DNA from: Hamiltosporidium tvaerminnensis
Lineage: Eukaryota; Microsporidia; Dubosqiidae
Reading direction: 5' to 3'
Assembly (NCBI GenBank): GCA_022605425.2
Contig: CM061254.1
Coordinates: forward strand, 62,001 to 126,000
DNA: 64,000 bases
Shown: positions 56,060 to 64,000 of the stretch, piece after piece
Layout of the letters: every line of letters begins with the position of its first letter
Position numbering within the stretch: position 1 is the first letter of the stretch
Notes under the pieces: model-generated
The model's input: only the letters and a program-made list of their open reading frames with translations
What the model was told of the DNA's origin: nothing
Database searches by the model: none
Program-made: the position numbers and the translations under genes

Positions 56060-58738
56060 TTATTGAACTATAACCGTAATTTCATATATTATCAAGTCTT
56101 CAAATTTTCTCATATTATCAGAAGAAATACTTGGATTTATTAAAACAATATGATTCAGGTGCTTCAACGATGAAGTAATTGAAATTGAAGAAAAATAGAT
56201 CTCGAAAGTGCAGTCTTTGAAATGAAGGTGTGTTAATAAATATTGTTGATTTATGAATTGAAATATTTCGTAAGTGACAACTGTTTTTGTTAGAATCAAT
56301 GTGTTTAGTTTTGTAAAAAACATTAGATTGTTCTCTTTAGGAGAATTTCTAAAAATTGAATTTTCTAACGTAATAGAGAGATATTCAAGATTTTTAATCT
56401 GACTTAACAAATAAAAATCCTCCTTACCAAACTGATTTCCAGAGATATCTAATTTTTCTAATGAAGAATACAGAGAATTGATTAAAATGATACTCATAAA
56501 ACCTTCTTTAAGATTACATCTAGCGAGTATTAACTCCTTAAGAAATTCAAATTGATTCAAGAATACAATATCAGCTGCTAAAAACTTAGTGTCGGATATA
56601 TCAATTGAGATTAAATGTTCTCTGAAAGGATATTCTTCATCTAAACTCACGTCTTCCACCCTAAGTGAGCCAGAGAGTTTTATACTTTCTAAAATTTGAA
56701 ATTTCTTTAAACATTCAATGATAAACGAATTAAGACAGCATTTACTTAGATCCAGTGCTTTCGTGGATACGTGCAAAGAATCTAAAGTTAGCATTTCTAG
56801 TAAATCCTCCCAATTCAAACCCTGCATTGACAAACTTATGACTTTAAAATTGCTAGAATAGAAATTCATAAAAGAACTGTTCAAAACACACTGAGAAATG
56901 TCTAAGAAACGATATTTTTTTTGCAACAATGAAAAGTTTGGCGTACTGCGAATATACAAAAAATTAATATTTTTCAAACTCAAAAATTCCAATCTACTGG
57001 ATTTTACTAAAAACCTTATTACATTATAACCCAAACAAGAATTATCTAGTTTTAACTCACATAATGTATTAATTCCATCAGAAGATTCTAAGTCTTTACT
57101 TTTGGTGTCATTAAACGTAGACCATGAAAGATCCAAAGATTCTATTTTCAAATTTAATAAAGATTTAAAGAACGCAGTTGTCAAAAGAGCATAATTGATT
57201 TTAAGTGATTTCAGGTTTGGAAATAAAAAATCTAGCTGGCCTAAGAATAAACTATAAGCAGGTATTTTGCAATTATAGAACACTAAGAATTCTATTTTGA
57301 CAAATTTTCTTATATAAGATAAAAAATATTTTGATATATTTACTCTTTCTAGTTCTAAAAATTTTATTTCCTCATTATTACGCGAAATGATCGATTCCAA
57401 TATTTGTAATTCACACAGTTGTAATTCACAAGAGGGTAATTCTTGTGCTATATTTTCATATTTACAATCTTTAGCCTTTTCCTGACATTCCGAATAATAT
57501 ATATTATCATGAGATATTTTTATACCCGATATCTTAAATAGCGACATAAGCCAATAGAATATAGTAAGATTATGTTTAGATTCTGTTTCCAAAAGAATAA
57601 TTACTTCGGGTGTAAGCCGTATGTAAATATCAACAATTTCATTTTTTTCGAATAAAAATAAGTTGATTTTACTTTCTCTCTTCAGAAACGATAATTCATT
57701 GGTATTTTTATTAAATTTTACTTCGACTTTATCAAAAAGAACATTTAAAAACGGTAAAAACAAATATTTTTCCATTGATAATATATTTTTTGGTGTTTCA
57801 ATGTGAATATAAATCGAAATATCGTTCATGAAAATAATTAAGCATGTAAGTAGACTTTTATAAAAATTAAGTATCACATCTGTTTCCGCGTAACAATGTA
57901 AATCATAAAATAGATGTAAAAAGGTGATGAAACCGTCGAATTTTAAATTCATACACTTCTTATCATAGCCAAAACGTAAAACGAAAAGAAAAATTTCAAA
58001 TGTTTTAGCATCAACATTTGTTTTTGTCAAATCAGTAATATTATATTTTACATGGTTCAATTCCAAATCAATATATTTATTAAAATATTTATTTTGGATT
58101 AGAAACTTATCCGAATATTCAAATATTATACTTGTATGAGTTCTTTTTATCCATTCTTTATTTTCAAATTCACTTAAATCAGTAGTTTTTTGTTTTTTCT
58201 TAGAGCTTAGATCCAACGGTTGCATTTCTTCATCATAAGAAATTCTTTCATTATAGGTTTCACACTGACCTGATATACCATACAGAGTAGTTTTTATTGC
58301 GTCTGATTCTGGCAAAAACCAATCTTGCTTTCTTTTTTCGCCTGAGATCTCGATATCAATACGATTTGTTCCGAAAGCCTCATTTCGATTATTTTCAGTT
58401 GAAAGAGCGCCATGCACAGCAGTATCATTCTGGCTTCCTCGAAGATTCGTTTCCGGTTTCAATACCGTAGCTAGTTTATGATATACACAGGTGTCACAAG
58501 ATTTATCAATATTTTCAACGGTTGTATTGCACCTGTCACAAAAATGTTCGGCTTCGTTTAAAAAAGAAATTTCGATTTGCAAGCATGTACATTTTCGCAA
58601 CAAAATAGAAGGATATATATATATTAGACATAGTTTTATTATGGTAAAACTATAAATTATCTCTATTTTCATAACTTCTCTATGGGCTATTTTATTTCTA
58701 CGAAATTTACAGAAAATTGCTTCATCAATTCTTGCCAT
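56060..58738 (-). CDS. Leucine-rich-repeat protein with N-terminal hydrophobic leader
   Basis: The 892-residue frame contains at least ten leucine-rich repeats from about residue 450 to 880, for example LEFLSLKNINFL, FKVISLSMQGLNW, TKALDLSKCCLN, LISIDISDTKFL and LEKLDISGNQFG. A second ATG at 58672 would place a hydrophobic leader (about residues 23-47 of the long form) at the very N-terminus, so the true start may be there. After the leader a CX2CX10CX2C pattern (Cys67, 70, 81, 84) resembles a small zinc site. A Ser/Lys-rich linker near 174-184 contains PLDLS followed by a basic run. LRRs usually bind proteins. Large LRR families occur in several microsporidia, but no ortholog can be named. 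Intact frame, no neighbours. Confidence 0.82.
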   Translation of the reverse strand: MARIDEAIFCKFRRNKIAHREVMKIEIIYSFTIIKLCLIYIYPSILLRKCTCLQIEISFLNEAEHFCDRCNTTVENIDKSCDTCVYHKLATVLKPETNLRGSQNDTAVHGALSTENNRNEAFGTNRIDIEISGEKRKQDWFLPESDAIKTTLYGISGQCETYNERISYDEEMQPLDLSSKKKQKTTDLSEFENKEWIKRTHTSIIFEYSDKFLIQNKYFNKYIDLELNHVKYNITDLTKTNVDAKTFEIFLFVLRFGYDKKCMNLKFDGFITFLHLFYDLHCYAETDVILNFYKSLLTCLIIFMNDISIYIHIETPKNILSMEKYLFLPFLNVLFDKVEVKFNKNTNELSFLKRESKINLFLFEKNEIVDIYIRLTPEVIILLETESKHNLTIFYWLMSLFKISGIKISHDNIYYSECQEKAKDCKYENIAQELPSCELQLCELQILESIISRNNEEIKFLELERVNISKYFLSYIRKFVKIEFLVFYNCKIPAYSLFLGQLDFLFPNLKSLKINYALLTTAFFKSLLNLKIESLDLSWSTFNDTKSKDLESSDGINTLCELKLDNSCLGYNVIRFLVKSSRLEFLSLKNINFLYIRSTPNFSLLQKKYRFLDISQCVLNSSFMNFYSSNFKVISLSMQGLNWEDLLEMLTLDSLHVSTKALDLSKCCLNSFIIECLKKFQILESIKLSGSLRVEDVSLDEEYPFREHLISIDISDTKFLAADIVFLNQFEFLKELILARCNLKEGFMSIILINSLYSSLEKLDISGNQFGKEDFYLLSQIKNLEYLSITLENSIFRNSPKENNLMFFTKLNTLILTKTVVTYEIFQFINQQYLLTHLHFKDCTFEIYFSSISITSSLKHLNHIVLINPSISSDNMRKFEDLIIYEITVIVQ

Positions 58739-60352
58739 CAGTTATTTTTTTCTTGTAGATAATATATTAGAATGAGATAAGAAGATTCTTTCAAACGATA
58801 AAAAAGTAAAAATAAATCATTTTCTTAAATTACATTTAATTAATTTATGAATATATAAGTTTTCTTCTGTTTGTTTGACCACTGCAAAGTAGATTTAAAT
58901 TTTTTTAAGAAATGAAGTATTGTATGTATAACCAAATTTGATTGATAATTTTTAACGAATAAATATCAAATTTTTTAAAAAAGAGACTTATGTTATAATG
59001 TTTATAAATTAATGCAGTTCTATGTTTAACATAGATAAAAAGTTTCTTAGAACTTCATCTATGTCTCTTAGATATCTATATCCTAATGAATGCATCTGAA
59101 ACCAGGGTTTAATCATTTAATACAAAGGAGCCGCCGAGAGGTGGATAGTGTCAAATACTGGATTTAAAATTGCACGCCCAAACCACTTTGGGTACCTTTA
59201 CGGCTGTAAGCATTTTTACTTAATCCCGCTTTTGGAAAAAAATGAACTACAGGCTATAATATATCTCAATTACACTCATGAAATCTATATATACAATGCA
59301 GATACTTGCCAAAATGCTAGTTTACAGTTAGGTTTATATAGCTTTAAGTGCTATTTTGTATTTCTAGTGGCAAGTCTTTCAAACGGAATGAACATCGTAA
59401 ACTTCTATGCTTTGCTTTATAAATTGCCTACAAGTATAATCTTTGTTTAATATCTAGTAACACAAAAAGATACAAACCAATTGTATTAAAATATTCAATA
59501 TTTTTAGACTTACTTCTATATTAGACCATGAAATCACCGAAAAATTTGAGTTTCATCTCATACTCAAACCTAAAATATTTTTCCTTAGTTGGCTATCTTT
59601 TTTCGACCAATTAATGAAAAAAAATTAAACAACTCAATTGAATTTAAGATATTCAAAACCAAAGTAGTTTATTTGACTGAAATTATGTTTAGCTATTTTT
59701 TAAAATTATATCTCTTTTCCTTTTCAACAATTATAACGTAAAAATATTTATTATCTAATTAAGCCAATTTTAAATTTTTTACTTAAATAAGTATCAAACA
59801 CAAACAAAACATAGTTAAGACAGTCGTTCCGGCCTAAAACACCATAAAATTCAAAAATTTTATATATTAGTTGCTATTGAAGTAAATTTTAATGATTTTT
59901 TATTGAAGCAAATTAAACCTATACAGATTAGATTAAGTCAATATAAAAAAATTTGCTACTGTTGAAAAAAAAATGAGCCATAATTTACATTTAGAACACA
60001 TGATGGTTTCTGTATACAACATATCAACTCACCAAAGTAATATAATGCTGTTTCAAATTTAAAAATAATTTTATATCTTTTTTTAATCTAAGGTACATTT
60101 CAAAAATATTTTTAAGAATCCAATCAACTTTTTAAACTTAAAAATCAAATTTTAAATCCAAAAATATTATGTTTATCTACATTAAAATTAAAACCTAATT
60201 TTTTTTTATTTTCAATCACATTTTTTTAATTAAAGTTCTGAGATAAAAGTACTGACAAATTATTTTTTCATTAATAAAATATTTTTTTAAATTTGATTTG
60301 AATGTAATTTACGACTTTTAAAGTATAAATAAGTAGAACAAGCCACAAAAAT
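58739..60352. other. Gene-free stretch with a GC-richer patch
   Basis: 59090-59220 is GC-richer (GGAGCCGCCGAGAGGTGG, CACTTTGGGTACC) and may be an element relic. A plus frame of 100 codons follows it (59148-59450) but it lacks an ATG at its start and any recognised feature, so I do not call it a gene. The rest is A/T-rich. Confidence 0.5.
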
Positions 60353-60649
60353 ATGATGTGTTCGTTTGTATTTTACATATTATATTGCTGTGTCTTATGC
60401 ACAACCGATTACAATATTAATACTACTGCTAATGCCCATGTTAATTCTAATGTAAATGTTAATGATATGTATAAATTAGAAAAGTTTATTTCCTTGTGTG
60501 ATAATAGTGTTTATCAATCTTTTTTTGATATTAGTACTGTGCCAAAGTGGGCTGTTATAGAAAAAATCGCTTATGTAGCTACGAATCCAACGCCCCGGGA
60601 AAGTAATATAAATGATCAAATTGAGGAATACGGTAATCAATTTAATTGA
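60353..60649 (+). CDS. Small secreted-type orphan protein, 98 residues
   Basis: The frame starts with two ATGs and encodes a signal peptide rich in Cys, Tyr and Phe (about residues 1-17). Then come an Asn/Val/Thr-rich stretch (20-37) and a more ordinary C-terminal part with two Trp/Cys-type anchor residues (Cys49, Trp66) ending in a charged tail. It has higher codon complexity than the surrounding A/T DNA. No family is recognised. One of several short genes in the window with a leader and no known domain. Confidence 0.6.
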   Translation: MMCSFVFYILYCCVLCTTDYNINTTANAHVNSNVNVNDMYKLEKFISLCDNSVYQSFFDISTVPKWAVIEKIAYVATNPTPRESNINDQIEEYGNQFN

Positions 60650-62683
60650 GCATAGACTAAAAAAGAGAGCAATTCATAAGAATTTGCAGCTTAGAAAGGT
60701 ATATATGGAACAATGATTTAGTAAATAAATAAAAGTCTATTGATTTATTTTATAAAGATTTTAAATTCAGTGTGTCTATTTGACTCAATAATTTATAAGT
60801 ATTTTTTAAGAAAATTTTTGATAATTAATAGCAGAATAAATCGATAAAAAAATTGATTTGATGATTTATTTTTTTCTATTTTTTTTTATCCAAATCAGTA
60901 GTAAATTTACCGATTAGGTCTTTATAAATTTATATTTTGTATAAAATATTCTGTCCCAAAAAAATATCGCCTTTCAAATATTTTTCATTTTGATGTTTAC
61001 CACTATATTCTAAAAACTCTTTCAAAAGACAGTTGAGTATAATGACGCTTAAGTTGTATTACTGAAATAATTACACTATATTAGGAAATAAAGCTTTTAG
61101 TATCTAGAGATTTAGTGAATAAATATATTAAAATTATATAAAGAGTTTTTTCTTCTATTTCACACAAAAAAATTTAGCTTTTAAAATTAAAATAGCAGAT
61201 TATTCATTTACTTTTTACATATTAACTATATTTTATAAATTAATATTTCAAATAACTTAAATGAAGTAAAAAGCTGGTAACTTTAAAAACTTGTTATCTA
61301 AATGTATTTATTATTGAAAATAATAAGAAACCTTAAATTTTTAAGAATAAAATGTTAAAATTGCTTTAGAAGCTTATTTCATAAACAATTTGTGTTAAAA
61401 AATGTCTTAACTTCTGTTAAGACACACATGTTTAATAGTATTGCTTATAACTACTGTAAATCTATAGTTGAATGCCATAAAACTTTTTTAGATATATAGG
61501 TTTATAAAGACTATTATTCTTGGCTTCGAGACTTTTTTCTAAGTTGTAGTTCTTTTTTATTATAAAGTATTTTTTATATTGCTTCATAGTAGGACAAAAT
61601 AAAGTATTATATTTGGCAAGGTAATGATATACATATATGTGTTTAGCTAAAGAACATTTCCTCGATTTAAATTTTTTTTAGGATAAAGCTCTTGTATCGA
61701 TATAAGATATCCTTTTATTGAATTTAAACCAATGAATCAAATTAAATATTTTAAATTTTTGAAGTATATCCGATGTTTTAATTTAATTTATACGGTAATA
61801 AGAATTATATTTAAAAGTAAAAAAAACATTTGGAACATGTTTTACCGTTTTTTATTAATTAATTTGGTTAAATTTTCTACAGAACGCATGGAACTATAAG
61901 ATGAAGAAATTTTTGAAGGATAAATTAGGCAAATAAATGTCTATAATTAATCTTTAGTCATTGTATTTACCTTTATTTTTCTTTAGAATTTTAAATGTTT
62001 GTTTTTACCATAAACTTAAACATAGAACTATAACTTAATAATCAAATTATAGCTTTTTTGGCCAATCAAATTATTAAGCGATTTTTATATAATTTTATAA
62101 GACTTAATGTCAGAAAATAAGATGTAATTAGCTTTTTTGAATGTCTAGAGAATAAGTTGGCTTTTTTTCTTAAACATGGCTTTATTATTCTTGAATTGAA
62201 ATATTTATCGATTATATAAAAGCTAGTAATTCGTTTGAATTTTTAAGCTTAAGTGACTTATTTTATGATCTATAATATTGTATCGGTGGAAAAAATCGTT
62301 AAAAATATTTTTAACCGAATTTTGAAATGATTTACATCTAATACCCTTAGTATGATAAGATTTAATACTCCCTAAATACCCAAATTAAATTTCTTACATT
62401 TTACTTGTTTAGAAACAATTTATTCCTTTGGTTTTTACTCTATTATTTCAGCTCTAATGTTTTTATTGAAATTCCTTCTCACAAGAATATTGACTAAAAA
62501 AAGAAATTTAATTCAAAATATAATATAATCAAATTAGATCTACAACCATAGACCTTATTTTTATAATAAAAAAATCTTTTTAATATTTTTTAGATCATTT
62601 ATTTCTCTTTTTAGAATTTATTAATTAATAATTAAATTTTTACTACAATCATTCTAATATATAACCGATATAGTAGAATAGAA
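60650..62683. other. 2-kb gene-free AT-rich stretch
   Basis: I see no gene. A strong small hairpin is present at 61403-61424 (TGTCTTAAC, loop TTCT, GTTAAGACA). Nothing else stands out. Confidence 0.6.
61403..61424. other. Perfect 9-bp stem, 4-base loop hairpin
   Basis: TGTCTTAAC and GTTAAGACA flank TTCT. It is isolated in gene-free DNA. A transcript 3'-end role is possible, but no gene ends nearby. Confidence 0.4.
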
Positions 62684-63199
62684 ATGATTTTGAAGCATTT
62701 TTTGGTTTTTTTTATGATTCTCAGATGTAAACCTTGTTTTTTTAATAAAAAAATAAAAAAAACGCCATTTAAAGTAAATCGAAATACCAATGATGACACA
62801 TATATCAAATTTGATACAGTTGATGACGATATTTCGTTCATTTCTCATGAAGAAAAGAATTTTAGATCTTTATGTAACAAGAGTAACGATGAACGAGCTT
62901 TATATCATGATAGCGTCTGTACAAATGAGTATAAAGGAAAATCATATAATCTTCAAGATAAATCCACACAGAAAGCCTTGTCCACCATATATGAAGAAAA
63001 GGAACTTAAAGATAAAACTGAAAGATCTGAAAATAAACCGGGAATGAGCAGTGTTGGCGAATATTTAAATAATATACACGATAGTTGTAAAGATGCATCT
63101 AATGATAGGCTTACAGATATTCTGCCTGATGCGTCTATAATTAGTGTAAATGATAACGACATTGATGAAAATGATATTCCATTTTATTCAAAGCTATAA
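62684..63199 (+). CDS. Secreted-type acidic orphan protein, 171 residues
   Basis: The N-terminus (Met-Ile-Leu-Lys-His-Phe, hydrophobic to about residue 13, then Cys15 to Cys18) fits a signal peptide. The mature protein is hydrophilic and rich in Asp, Asn, Ser and Lys, with four further Cys residues in its body and an acidic C-terminus containing DNDIDENDIPF. No domain or family is recognised and no transmembrane segment follows the leader. A later ATG is available but would remove the leader. The region's base composition and lack of stops over 171 codons in 70-75 percent A/T DNA support a gene. Confidence 0.65.
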   Translation: MILKHFLVFFMILRCKPCFFNKKIKKTPFKVNRNTNDDTYIKFDTVDDDISFISHEEKNFRSLCNKSNDERALYHDSVCTNEYKGKSYNLQDKSTQKALSTIYEEKELKDKTERSENKPGMSSVGEYLNNIHDSCKDASNDRLTDILPDASIISVNDNDIDENDIPFYSKL

Positions 63200-64000
63200 A
63201 TTTATATTAAGAAAACGAACCTACAGATAGTGAAAATAAAGCTGTATATTATAGAGAATGAATTATTCAAAAAACAAAAGTTAAATTATTTGCAATTATA
63301 TCTGATCATTTAATCTATATATTAAAAGACTTTCTAGTATATTTTCTAGAATTAAATATTATATTAAATCTTTGTATTTGTAATATAAGTTGATTATTCT
63401 TTTTAGATTATACATACAAACGATACACAAATTATATTTGCAAGTTTATCATCGAAATTAAACTATAAAAATAAAAAATTAGGATTAAGAAAATGCTACC
63501 TATATTCATCACACCAAAGTATAAATTATAACATAAAAAAGATCTTTTAAATTATCTTAATATGATATTAGCGATTGATATAATATCTAATAAATCAAAC
63601 TTTTTAGATTTTATTATATCAAAATTTATAAATAGAAGTAGATTCTATTTATTAAGTTATAAAAGATTAGTCTCAAATAAATATTTATCTTTCCAATATT
63701 TTTTAAAATATATTTTTTCTATATCTGATGTAGATGTGTTCTCTCATATTATTTTCTAATGAAAAAAAATATTAAAATGATTTAATTACAATTAAACAGA
63801 TAATTTTCCAGTATTTCTAAATAAAATATAAGTGAATATTAAATTAAATAGATAAATAAATATTTTTAAGTCAAAATATTTTCTATTTAGTCAATAAAAA
63901 TATATAGGAATTATAGATATATGGCAATTATCAATTGACTAGATACTTTTCTATTTTTAAAATCGTGCCTAAATTTTTCAAGTTCATATGATAAAAAACT
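63200..64000. other. AT-rich end of window
   Basis: No gene is supported. The plus frame at 63562-63759 (65 codons, Ile/Phe/Ser-rich) has no distinguishing features. Confidence 0.55.

Noticed and set aside
59148-59450. 100-codon plus-strand frame
   Set aside because: It has no ATG at its start, no recognised feature, and is attached to a GC-richer patch that looks like an element relic.

Overview
The window looks like a gene-sparse, AT-rich piece of a microsporidian genome. Four things suggest this. There is one intronless fungal-type housekeeping set (thioredoxin reductase, nuclear poly(A) polymerase, a Cyc8/Ssn6-like TPR protein, a RasGEF-domain protein). Start codons sit a few bases after CCC- or GGG-type motifs. 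There are many orphan proteins with N-terminal signal peptides, and there are RLE-type non-LTR retroelements and piggyBac DNA transposons. The GGGTGTTA minisatellites and the matching QQGV/QHPV peptide repeats remind me of Hamiltosporidium, a Daphnia parasite, but the genus is an inference from memory and was not checked by search.

Layout. 1-485: one end of a dispersed ~0.7 kb non-coding repeat (other copies at 49.4-50.2 kb and, badly decayed, at 16.6-17.3 kb). 1.8-3.0 kb: TPR protein. 3-13 kb: mostly gene-free AT-rich DNA with one small secreted protein gene (7.1-7.6 kb), short tandem repeats, a GC-rich island and a retroelement scrap. 13.0-16.2 kb: RasGEF-domain gene, a small basic secreted protein, thioredoxin reductase. 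16.2-24 kb: gene-free DNA, one frameshifted secreted-type gene (19.2-20.7 kb) and a 76-bp satellite. 24.0-31.7 kb: two R2-like retroelements head to tail, each with one long frame broken only by nonsense codons. 32.2-39 kb: arrays of GGGTGTTA/TAACACCC surrounding and entering the poly(A) polymerase gene (minus strand) and an unknown gene at 37.6-38.4 kb. 39.3-43.0 kb: a third, more damaged R2-like copy. 43.8-46.8 kb: a piggyBac element with its TTAA duplication, inserted in degenerate minisatellite. 47.6-49.3 kb: a 548-residue secreted orphan. 50.8-54.6 kb: a fourth, heavily decayed R2-like copy with another repeat nested in it. 56.1-58.7 kb: a leucine-rich-repeat protein. 60.4-63.2 kb: two small secreted orphans. 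The rest is AT-rich sequence with no gene I can support.

How it works together. No operon-like or pathway clustering is visible. The housekeeping genes are isolated islands, and the secreted orphans are candidates for proteins acting at the host interface. The most unusual feature is the minisatellite. The same short G-rich core is found between genes and inside coding frames, in both orientations. Inside the poly(A) polymerase it makes low-complexity insertions between conserved enzyme blocks, and its 11-bp core reads as two different peptides depending on orientation.
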